The position numbers and the translations under genes are program-made. From contig JAISYY010000121.1 of the NCBI GenBank assembly GCA_031269635.1, positions 1 to 9,874 on the forward strand: a DNA stretch of 9,874 bases. Direction: 5' to 3'. The stretch comes from Tannerella sp. (GTDB taxonomy: Bacteria > Bacteroidota > Bacteroidia > Bacteroidales > Tannerellaceae). The notes beneath the pieces are model-generated. The model was not told the DNA's origin and ran no database searches. It was given only the letters and a program-made list of their open reading frames with translations. Positions 1 through 5,696 of the stretch are shown one piece after another; position 1 is the first letter of the stretch, and each line of letters starts with the position of its first letter.

Positions 1-62
1 AAATCGAAAAATATAATTTGTTTTATTTCTTGATATGAATGATAAGATGTTATTAATGTAAA

Positions 63-84
63 CAAATGTATTGTGTTACATTTG
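63..84. repeat. Inverted repeat CAAATGTA / TACATTTG
   Basis: A perfect 8-base inverted repeat occupies 63-70 and 77-84, separated by TTGTGT. Flanking bases extend it imperfectly (GTAAA on the left, GGAAAC on the right). The spacing and symmetry would suit a dimeric DNA-binding protein. TACATTTG also fits the TAnnTTTG -7 consensus, but no TTTG lies at the right distance upstream, so I do not call a promoter here. Confidence 0.5.
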
Positions 85-335
85 GAAACAATCATTCACT
101 CTCGATTCGCCGCCAAATGCAGCGAATACAATCGTAAACAATATATACTTGTAACAGAAGGGAATTGCCGTAATCAATTGCAGTTTACAAATGTGTGGCA
201 TACAAATGGATACGGAAAGTAGTCTTTTGTGCATCTATTTATTTGAGCCTACTTTAATATTTATACTATTGATTATATGCTTATTATATAGATTAATTAA
301 AGTGATACTTTATATAAAATAAGTATATGCATTGA

Positions 336-358
336 CATTTGTAAATAATTCGAATAAT
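336..358 (+). repeat. Direct repeat copy 1 (CATTTGTRAATWATTCGA core)
   Basis: This 23-base segment matches 554-576 at 19 of 23 positions, in the same orientation. The shared core is CATTTGTRAATWATTCGA. This copy has no -7 box, so its similarity to the second copy is not explained by promoter function alone. It may be an operator half of the XRE regulatory region (inference). Confidence 0.45.
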
Positions 359-549
359 ACGCTGTAAATCATATCATATAATAGAATTTAATCGTTAGAT
401 TATTAGTTGAGTATGCTATTTAATTAAAGTTTTTATTTATCGCACATATTATTTGTTTCAAGGCCTTTAGGTAACATTTGTATATTATCAATCTGCTGCG
501 AATATAAGTACCGTTTACTTTTGTGAATACTGATTGTTTACGAAAATAA

Positions 550-581
550 TTTGCATTTGTGAATTATTCGATTTATATTTG
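550..581 (+). promoter_or_regulatory. Bacteroidota-type promoter of the XRE gene
   Basis: TTTG at 550-553, a 20-base spacer and TATATTTG at 574-581 match the Bacteroidota consensus TTTG-N19-21-TAnnTTTG. Transcription should begin near 588, giving a leader of roughly 37 bases before the ATG at 625. Confidence 0.75.
554..576 (+). repeat. Direct repeat copy 2, inside the XRE promoter
   Basis: This is the second copy of the 23-base repeat, 19 of 23 identical to 336-358. It fills the spacer between the -33 TTTG (550-553) and the -7 box (574-581) of the XRE promoter. A protein bound here would compete with RNA polymerase, which would suit autorepression. Confidence 0.45.
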
Positions 582-624
582 TAACCTGAATGGAACATTC
601 TTAAAATAGTAAAGTGAAGTATTT

Positions 625-1209
625 ATGAAAGATCGTATTATCAGGATTATGCAAGAAGAAAAGATGAATGCCTCCCAGTTTTCCGAAGCTATCGGTATTC
701 AGAGAGCCGCTATGTCGCATATATTGGCCGGACGTAACAATCCGAGCCTGGATATGGTAAAGAAAATCCTTACTAAATTTGCGTCCATAAGTCCCGATTG
801 GCTTCTTTCCGGTGTAGGCGCAATGAGACGTACGCCGGAAAATTCCAATGCAAGGTATGATTTGTTTTCGCAATCATCGCAACCGGATACTATTCCACAA
901 ACCTATGATCCGCAAATACCTAAACCCGGAACACGGGATGTAAGAACTCACGGCGGTAACTTAAGAACAGATCCAATACATGTTGGCAATCCCCCAAATG
1001 CCGGCGATATTCATACGGAAATGAAGTTTACCGATGTAAACATCGAAAATAGTGGTCACATTAGTAAACAAGAGCCAAAGGAAATAGTGAAAGAAACAAT
1101 TATATACAAAGAACAGCCTGAAAAAACGATTGACAAACTATTGATTTTTTATTCGGATAACACATTTGAATCTTTCATCCCGGAAAAACGCAATGATAGC
1201 CGGAAATAA
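625..1209 (+). CDS. XRE-family helix-turn-helix regulator, Bacteroidota type
   Basis: This 194-residue protein is a probable cytoplasmic DNA-binding regulator. Residues 1-65 form a Cro/C1-type helix-turn-helix: KMNASQFSEAIGIQRAAMSH spans the two core helices, followed by LAGRNNPSLDMVKKIL and a PDWLLSG segment typical of these small regulators. Residues 70-150 look like a flexible linker rich in Pro, Asn and Thr. The tail (about 165-187) carries KLLIFYSDNTFESFIPEK, which resembles a tail I recall from Bacteroidota XRE proteins; its role is unknown to me. The ATG start fits the promoter ending at 581; no strong Shine-Dalgarno is seen, as usual in the phylum. The gene stands alone on the plus strand and converges on the DUF2752 gene with 2 bases between stop codons. 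Autoregulation through the repeated motifs upstream is plausible but unproven. Its targets cannot be read from the sequence. Confidence 0.88.
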   Translation: MKDRIIRIMQEEKMNASQFSEAIGIQRAAMSHILAGRNNPSLDMVKKILTKFASISPDWLLSGVGAMRRTPENSNARYDLFSQSSQPDTIPQTYDPQIPKPGTRDVRTHGGNLRTDPIHVGNPPNAGDIHTEMKFTDVNIENSGHISKQEPKEIVKETIIYKEQPEKTIDKLLIFYSDNTFESFIPEKRNDSRK

Positions 1210-1211
1210 AA

Positions 1212-1601
1212 TCAAACTATATTACGCAATATAGTGTAAACAATTATAATCACCGCCAATATAAGAATCGCCCATTTGCCGTATAAAATATTACGCAGGC
1301 GCTGTATTCTGCTATTTGACCGATTAGCAATATATTCGATGTATACACCCGACAATAGATATGGTACAAGTATAAACATCAAAGGGTTATACCTGAATGC
1401 CGTCAGGAAATTCCCATGGAAGAAATTATAAAAAGCTCTTTGGGAACCACATCCCGGACATTCGTATCCGGTAAACGTATATACGGGACATTTAGGGAAA
1501 AACGCATAATCCGACGGATCGAAATGAGAATATAAATAGATTACGGTCAAAATTGCAATCATAAGGACTATACCGGCCCATATTCTTCTCCTTCGCTTCA
1601 T
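1212..1601 (-). CDS. DUF2752 family small membrane protein
   Basis: This 129-residue protein has hydrophobic segments at about 9-25, 70-90 and 108-125 and a basic N-terminus (KRRRR), so it is likely an inner-membrane protein with its N-terminus inside. The loop after the first segment carries the DUF2752 signature: CPVYTFTGYECPGCGSQRA at 38-56, with Cys38, Cys48 and Cys51, then FHGNFLTAFRYNPL. The cysteine pattern could bind metal or form disulfides. The family has no established function that I know of. It lies 125 bases downstream of the zinc-ribbon CD225 gene on the same strand, a pairing I recall from other Bacteroidota. The terminator candidate between them means it may depend on read-through. 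I found no good promoter in the gap. Its last codons form a hairpin (1216-1235). Confidence 0.85.
   Translation of the reverse strand: MKRRRRIWAGIVLMIAILTVIYLYSHFDPSDYAFFPKCPVYTFTGYECPGCGSQRAFYNFFHGNFLTAFRYNPLMFILVPYLLSGVYIEYIANRSNSRIQRLRNILYGKWAILILAVIIIVYTILRNIV
1216..1235 (-). terminator. Hairpin at the end of the DUF2752 gene, possible terminator
   Basis: ACTATATT (1216-1223) and AATATAGT (1228-1235) form a perfect 8-base inverted repeat with loop ACGC. On the minus strand it is followed at once by TTGATTTTATTT, which includes the stop codon. The stem is AT-rich and therefore weak, but the layout fits an intrinsic terminator for the minus-strand transcript. On the plus strand there is no T tract after it. 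Confidence 0.4.
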
Positions 1602-1657
1602 AGTTTTAACGATTTACACACAGACATATAAAAAAATAACCGGCACAATAAAACCTC

Positions 1658-1684
1658 CGGATGCTTGCGTCGTGCAAGCATCCG
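1658..1684 (-). terminator. Intrinsic terminator candidate after the CD225 gene
   Basis: CGGATGCTTGC (1658-1668) pairs perfectly over 11 bases with 1674-1684 around the loop GTCGT. On the minus strand it is followed by GAGGTTTTATT, so it would end transcription coming from the CD225 gene, whose stop lies 43 bases upstream. A second weaker hairpin, CGGCC/GGCCG at 1693-1697 and 1705-1709, lies between the two. The downstream DUF2752 gene would then need read-through or an unseen promoter. Confidence 0.65.
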
Positions 1685-1726
1685 CCTTACATCGGCCGTG
1701 GCAAGGCCGGAAAACCGTTAAATTGC

Positions 1727-2218
1727 TTACCTCAGGCTTTCTAATATATCAAAATAAGAAGCGAATATATTTGTAGCAATCGAAATAATGAACAATGCGA
1801 CATAACATACTACCGCAACAACAGCAGCCCATATTGTTAAATTCTTTGCCGCATCGGCATTACGGATCGCTTCATTCCTGTTTCCGCTTTCAAATTCGGA
1901 ATTAACATTATTAGCTTTTACGATAGCGATTATACCTAATACTATGGAAATCGGTGAACAACAGCATAATACTGATATTATCGTAACGATAATAGCTTCC
2001 GTCAGGTAATTTTTCGGAGGGATCATACCTCCGCTATACGGGTCTCCCGTCGGATGAGAGGCATAAGGCGGTTGATAAGTTTGCGATGACGGCTGATTAT
2101 AGGACGCCTCATTATAATAACTTTGACGAGGCGCTTCCGGATACTCTATCCGCGCTCCGCAATTACCGCAAAACGTTGCCCTATCCATGTTTTGCGCTCC
2201 ACATTTTGGACAATTCAT
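1727..2218 (-). CDS. Zinc-ribbon plus CD225/dispanin-like membrane protein
   Basis: This 163-residue protein starts with a zinc-ribbon (Cys3, Cys6, Cys17, Cys20 in CPKC and CGNC). A low-complexity Tyr/Pro/Gln/Ser linker follows at about 30-66. The rest is a CD225-like membrane unit: PPKNYLTEAI at 67-76, a first hydrophobic segment to about 102 with a Cys triplet at 85-87, a loop with VNSEFESGNRNEAIRNADAA, and a second segment at about 127-150. That arrangement, including the alternating Asn/Ala-rich loop before the second segment, is the CD225/dispanin pattern. Members are small membrane proteins whose bacterial role is unknown; the eukaryotic IFITM proteins share the fold. Its own promoter lies at 2254-2284 and a hairpin terminator follows the gene. 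It is probably a partner of the DUF2752 protein downstream, by position only. Confidence 0.83.
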   Translation of the reverse strand: MNCPKCGAQNMDRATFCGNCGARIEYPEAPRQSYYNEASYNQPSSQTYQPPYASHPTGDPYSGGMIPPKNYLTEAIIVTIISVLCCCSPISIVLGIIAIVKANNVNSEFESGNRNEAIRNADAAKNLTIWAAVVAVVCYVALFIISIATNIFASYFDILESLR

Positions 2219-2253
2219 AACTGTATAATTTTAATTTGTTGTTATTAGATGTA

Positions 2254-2284
2254 CAAAAATAAAATTTTAATAATTAAGAGCAAA
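2254..2284 (-). promoter_or_regulatory. Bacteroidota-type promoter of the CD225 gene
   Basis: On the minus strand TTTG (2281-2284), a 19-base spacer and TATTTTTG (2254-2261) match the phylum consensus. Transcription should begin near 2247, about 30 bases before the ATG at 2218. The -33 box lies in a loose inverted repeat (CAAAACAATC at 2281-2290 with GATTTGTTTTG at 2301-2311). Confidence 0.7.
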
Positions 2285-2322
2285 ACAATCTCAACAAAAA
2301 GATTTGTTTTGACTGTATTTTA

Positions 2323-2347
2323 ACTGTTAGACGAATAATTTAACAGT
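2323..2347 (-). terminator. Weak hairpin downstream of iorB, possible operon end
   Basis: ACTGTTA (2323-2329) and TAACAGT (2341-2347) form a 7-base stem with an 11-base loop, starting 25 bases after the iorB stop codon. On the minus strand it is followed by TAAAATACAG rather than a clean T run, so it is at best a weak terminator. It is the only candidate before the next promoter. Confidence 0.3.
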
Positions 2348-2371
2348 GTGAATACTTATCTGTTTAGCGAT

Positions 2372-2950
2372 TTATAATTTATTTGCCACATCATACCCGG
2401 CCTGCAAAGCTTTCAGGTTTAATACGACGATTTCTTCGCTTTTCCGTGCAAAAACAGACCTTATGCCGTCTGCTATTTTATCAAAACTGATACCCAGGAA
2501 AGGCGTTGCCGCTCCCAACATGACGATATTTGCCACACGCGGCGAGCCGAGTTCTTTGGCTATCGCTTCCACATCCAGGATTACTTTGTGTGTAAGTTTT
2601 TCCAGTTCCTCGTTTATCTTATCCATATCCGGATAATTCGGTATGTTTACGAAGGGTTGCGAATTGGTAACGAGCCAACCGTCTTTTTTCAGGTAGGGCA
2701 GATAGCGCAGGCTTTCCATCGGTTCCAGTGAAATGATCAGATCCGCCTGTCCCAAAGGTATAAGGTCGGATGAGACGGGTTTGTCGGATAGCCGCAGATT
2801 GGACTGTACATCCCCGCCGCGCTGGCTCATACCGTGCACTTCGGCCTGTTTCATGTATAAACCTTCCTTTAACGCAGCCTCCCCGATAACGGCGGCAATA
2901 GACAATATACCTTGTCCACCTACGCCTGACAATATAATATCTGTTTTCAT
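2372..2950 (-). CDS. iorB: Indolepyruvate:ferredoxin oxidoreductase, beta subunit
   Basis: This 192-residue protein is the gamma-domain subunit of the 2-oxoacid oxidoreductase that acts on arylpyruvates. With IorA it interconverts indolepyruvate or phenylpyruvate plus CoA with the aryl-acetyl-CoA and CO2, using ferredoxin. Visible family marks are GVGGQGILS at 9-17 (nucleotide-like loop of POR gamma domains), EVHGMSQRGG at 37-46, SDLIPLGQADLIISLEP around 60-77, and ANIVMLGAATPFLG near 140-153. The length is normal for IorB. It follows iorA after a 50-base gap with no promoter of the phylum type, so the two are likely co-transcribed. It is the last gene of the minus-strand cluster. No iron-sulfur motif is present, as expected for this subunit. 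Confidence 0.93.
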   Translation of the reverse strand: MKTDIILSGVGGQGILSIAAVIGEAALKEGLYMKQAEVHGMSQRGGDVQSNLRLSDKPVSSDLIPLGQADLIISLEPMESLRYLPYLKKDGWLVTNSQPFVNIPNYPDMDKINEELEKLTHKVILDVEAIAKELGSPRVANIVMLGAATPFLGISFDKIADGIRSVFARKSEEIVVLNLKALQAGYDVANKL

Positions 2951-3000
2951 TTGTTACATTTAAATTGATATTGGTGTTTACTTTTGTATACTTCAAAAAC

Positions 3001-4593
3001 TTAACTTTTCTTCTTTTTATTCTTACGGGAGAGTGTCTGTATACATTCACGACGCGGAATGATCACGGAAACACCTTTGTATTCGATTTCTTCCCGGATC
3101 ATCGTTTTCATTTCCTCAAAATTCTTTTTCAACGGCGTCACGACCCGGATATGTTCCGGCGCAACACCGATCCCCGCGCAGATGGATTCTATGCGTCCCG
3201 TAGCGGCAGAATCCTGTCCGCCGGTCATTGCCGTCGTTTCGTTGTCGGAGATAATGATCGTCACATTCGCATTTTCGTTTACACAATCCAACAGTCCTGT
3301 CATACCGGAATGAGTAAACGTAGAATCGCCGATCACGGAAATAGCGGGGAAAACGCCTGCATCCGATGCGCCTTTTGCCATTGTTATCGACGCTCCCATA
3401 TCAATACAGGAATCAATGGCCTGAAATGGAGGAAGAGCGCCGAGCGTGTAACATCCGATATCGGAGAATACTTTCGCGTTCTCGTATTCGCACACAACTT
3501 CATTCAGGGCATCATACAGATCACGATGCCCGCATCCTTTACAAAGCGCAGGCGGACGCTGTTCGACGACTTCCGGGATACGGTAATATTGTTCTATGTT
3601 CCTGCCGAGGGCGCGGCCTACGGCATCGGGATTGAGTTCTCCGTCGCGTTTAAGTGTACCGTCGAGGCGTCCGTGAACATTGAGGCCTTTTCCGATAATC
3701 CCTTTGAGTTGCGCCTCCACAAACGGATAGCCTTCCTCCAGGACAAGAAGTTCATCACATTCGGATGCGATTTTCTCCAGCAGTTTTTTCGGCAACGGGT
3801 ACTGACATATCTTTAAAACGGGATGTTCAAAGCCGTTTGCACAGTTTTCCGACAGGTAATTGAAGGCGATGCCGGTCGTTATGATTCCAAGTTTTTTATC
3901 CGGTCCGTCAAAATAGTTGTTGTAAACCGATTCTTCGGAAGTTTTAATGAACGCATCCTGCGCTTCGAGAAGCATCCTGAACCTTACACGCGCCAGAGCG
4001 GGTAATAAAATGTATCTTTTGCGGCTGTCCTCCAGGAAACATATTTCATTTTGTTTTTCAGGCTCACGGGTAATTACTCCCGAACGTGAGTGAGCCATAC
4101 GGGTTGTTATACGCATAAGAACAGGATATCCGAGTTTCTCCGAAAGTTTAAAACCGTCGTAAGTCATGTCGTAAGCTTCCTGTTGATTCGACGGTTCCAG
4201 CATCGGTATCATGGCGAAGTCGCCATATACGCGGTTATCCTGCTCATTTTGCGACGAGTGCATGGACGGATCGTCCGCCGTAAGGATGATCATGCCGCCG
4301 TTTATACCGCTCATCGCTGCGTTCATAAAGCAGTCGGCCGCAACGTTAAGGCCTACATGCTTCATACAGCACAAAGCGCGTTTCCCGGCATAGCTCATGC
4401 CAAGGGCGGCTTCCATCGCTGTTTTTTCGTTCGCACACCAGCGGCTGTGAATGTTACTGCCCGCTGTTTTTTGCTGTATATACTCGGTTATTTCGGTCGA
4501 AGGGGTTCCCGGATAGGAATAGACGCCGGATAATCCCGCGTCAATCGCAGCCTGAGCAATCGCTTCATCACCTAAAAACAATTTTTTGTTCAT
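3001..4593 (-). CDS. iorA: Indolepyruvate:ferredoxin oxidoreductase, alpha subunit, no ferredoxin domain
   Basis: This 530-residue catalytic subunit binds thiamine diphosphate. The N-terminal pyrimidine-binding part shows SYPGTPSTEITEY (26-38), NEKTAMEAALGMSYAGKRA (55-73) and TADDPSMHSSQNEQDNR (105-121). The C-terminal pyrophosphate-binding part shows CKGCGHRDLY (351-360), the SDIGCYTLG segment (377-385) and the metal/diphosphate motif from GDSTFTHSGM (422-431) to the Asp-Asn at 450-451. It ends at a Lys-rich tail (RKNKKKKS). Archaeal IorA proteins continue with a ferredoxin-like domain carrying cysteine clusters; that domain is absent here and there is no room for it before iorB. Electron transfer must therefore use another protein or a different arrangement. 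Its own promoter sits between mltG and this gene, so iorAB may be expressed apart from the upstream genes. The role is either making arylpyruvates from aryl-CoA or the reverse fermentation step. Confidence 0.93.
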   Translation of the reverse strand: MNKKLFLGDEAIAQAAIDAGLSGVYSYPGTPSTEITEYIQQKTAGSNIHSRWCANEKTAMEAALGMSYAGKRALCCMKHVGLNVAADCFMNAAMSGINGGMIILTADDPSMHSSQNEQDNRVYGDFAMIPMLEPSNQQEAYDMTYDGFKLSEKLGYPVLMRITTRMAHSRSGVITREPEKQNEICFLEDSRKRYILLPALARVRFRMLLEAQDAFIKTSEESVYNNYFDGPDKKLGIITTGIAFNYLSENCANGFEHPVLKICQYPLPKKLLEKIASECDELLVLEEGYPFVEAQLKGIIGKGLNVHGRLDGTLKRDGELNPDAVGRALGRNIEQYYRIPEVVEQRPPALCKGCGHRDLYDALNEVVCEYENAKVFSDIGCYTLGALPPFQAIDSCIDMGASITMAKGASDAGVFPAISVIGDSTFTHSGMTGLLDCVNENANVTIIISDNETTAMTGGQDSAATGRIESICAGIGVAPEHIRVVTPLKKNFEEMKTMIREEIEYKGVSVIIPRRECIQTLSRKNKKKKS

Positions 4594-4614
4594 GTATTTT
4601 TAAAATTTGACGTG

Positions 4615-4645
4615 CAAAGATAATGCAAGTTAAGCGCAATACAAA
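4615..4645 (-). promoter_or_regulatory. Bacteroidota-type promoter of iorAB
   Basis: On the minus strand TTTG (4642-4645), a 19-base spacer and TATCTTTG (4615-4622) match the phylum consensus fully. Transcription should start near 4608, about 15 bases before the iorA ATG. The -33 box lies 7 bases after the mltG stop codon, so iorAB can be transcribed alone as well as by read-through. Confidence 0.78.
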
Positions 4646-4651
4646 ATATTT

Positions 4652-5689
4652 TCATTTTATACCTCTCCCGTTAAGTGCGGTATGGTATCTTTGGGCATTT
4701 TTAGTATGTTCTTTGAGTGTAACGGCAAAATTGTGCCGTCCCGAAAAATCTTCTTTAGCGCACATATACAGATAATGGTGATGTGTATAATCCAATACGG
4801 CGTCGATGCTTCGTATCGAAGGAATACGTATGGGACCCGGAGGTAATCCTTCGTACAGATACGTATTATACGGGGAATCTATGGTGAGATGCCTGTTCAG
4901 GATACGTTTTAAGGAAAAATCTCCTGCGGCGTATTTTACCGTAGGATCGGCCTGGAGCGGCATACCTTTTATTAAACGGTTGATATATAAACCGGCTACT
5001 ACCGGCAATTCCTCCGCAACGGCCGTCTCTTCTTCCACAATCGACGCGAGTATGGAGATTTCGACGGGTGACAGTTGTATATTTGCCGCTTTGTCGCGAC
5101 GACTGTCCGTCCAGAAAGTTTCATATTCGCGTTTCATACGTTCTATCAACTTGTCGGCGGGAATGTTCCAGTACACTTCATACGTGTTGGGAATAAACAC
5201 CGTTTTGATTGTCGTCGTGTTGAATCCGATGGATTCGCAATAGTCTTCATCGCTGAGAAGCATAAGCAAATCATCATTATTCAGCATAAGTTGTTCGGAA
5301 ATCCTCTCGGTGAGATCGCTTATCAGGCGGATATTATTGAATGTCAGATGGACGGGAACTTGCTGGCCGCGTCTTAACATGTTCAGTAACCGGCGGTTAT
5401 TCATGCCCGGCTCAATCGCATAATATCCCGGTTTCATATTTCCGGGATATTTCCACAATTTTGCGAGAAGCTCAAACTCTTTTATATTTCTATAACCTGC
5501 CGAATCACGCAGGACTTCACACAAACGGCCGAAGTCTTTGTCATCTTCATGGATATAGACATATTTTGTTTCGGAAGATGAAAAAACGGGCATGTACAAG
5601 ACATAGTAAGCCAACGCACCGCAAGCGGCAACCGCAACAAGCGTAACAATAAGCCCGCTATACAGGAGTCTTTTCGTTGTCCGTTTCAT
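4652..5689 (-). CDS. mltG: Endolytic murein transglycosylase MltG (YceG-like)
   Basis: This 345-residue protein is a membrane-anchored lytic transglycosylase that cleaves nascent glycan strands outside the inner membrane and so sets peptidoglycan chain length. Residues 1-10 are basic and about 11-33 form the single membrane anchor. The YceG domain follows: PGNMKPGYYAI near 82-92, VFIPNTYEVYW at 164-174, and the catalytic region SILASIVEEETAVAEE at 212-227, where the conserved Glu is in the IVExET motif (about residue 219). NRLIKGMPLQADPTVKYA (237-254), DSPYNTYLYEGLPPGPI (271-287) and the C-terminal GRHNFAVTLKEH are also standard. The length is normal. It begins 7 bases after the symporter stop, so co-transcription is likely, although its function is unrelated to the metabolic genes around it. 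The start is a plain ATG with no other good choice upstream. Confidence 0.93.
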   Translation of the reverse strand: MKRTTKRLLYSGLIVTLVAVAACGALAYYVLYMPVFSSSETKYVYIHEDDKDFGRLCEVLRDSAGYRNIKEFELLAKLWKYPGNMKPGYYAIEPGMNNRRLLNMLRRGQQVPVHLTFNNIRLISDLTERISEQLMLNNDDLLMLLSDEDYCESIGFNTTTIKTVFIPNTYEVYWNIPADKLIERMKREYETFWTDSRRDKAANIQLSPVEISILASIVEEETAVAEELPVVAGLYINRLIKGMPLQADPTVKYAAGDFSLKRILNRHLTIDSPYNTYLYEGLPPGPIRIPSIRSIDAVLDYTHHHYLYMCAKEDFSGRHNFAVTLKEHTKNAQRYHTALNGRGIK

Positions 5690-5696
5690 ACTTTTA

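Larger units (their letters stand above)
1..624. other. Long AT-rich non-coding leader upstream of the XRE gene
   Basis: I see no credible ORF on either strand and no recognisable tRNA or rRNA. The stretch is markedly poorer in G+C than the genes to its right. It contains eight copies of CAAATG or its complement CATTTG (starts at 63, 79, 114, 188, 203, 336, 475, 554) and five of GTTTAC or GTAAAC (starts at 58, 134, 183, 513, 536). Some are joined, as in GTTTACAAATG at 183-193 and GTAAACAAATG at 58-68. A short stem ATTCGC/GCGAAT lies at 105-110 and 122-127. The right end holds the promoter of the XRE gene. The motif density suggests a multi-site protein-binding region, but that is inference. 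The gene to the left lies outside the window. Confidence 0.6.

Noticed and set aside
63..84. Second promoter from TACATTTG at 77-84
   Set aside because: The -7 box fits but no TTTG lies 19-21 bases upstream, and it is more than 500 bases from the gene.
1..624. Invertible promoter (phase-variable switch)
   Set aside because: I found no pair of long inverted repeats bracketing a promoter and no recombinase gene in the window.
2976..2987. GTTTACTTTTGT in the iorA-iorB gap, identical to 513-524 in the XRE leader
   Set aside because: A 12-base match of low complexity between AT-rich spacers; GTTTAC also occurs inside coding regions here, so a shared operator is not supported.
2619..3050. A 143-codon minus-strand frame overlapping iorB
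   Set aside because: It is out of frame with iorB, Arg-rich and without any family motif; iorB itself is intact.
2965..3816. A 283-codon open frame on the plus strand antisense to iorA
   Set aside because: It lies opposite clear iorA sequence with complete family motifs, has a composition rich in Arg, His and Phe as expected of a shadow frame, and shows no domain.
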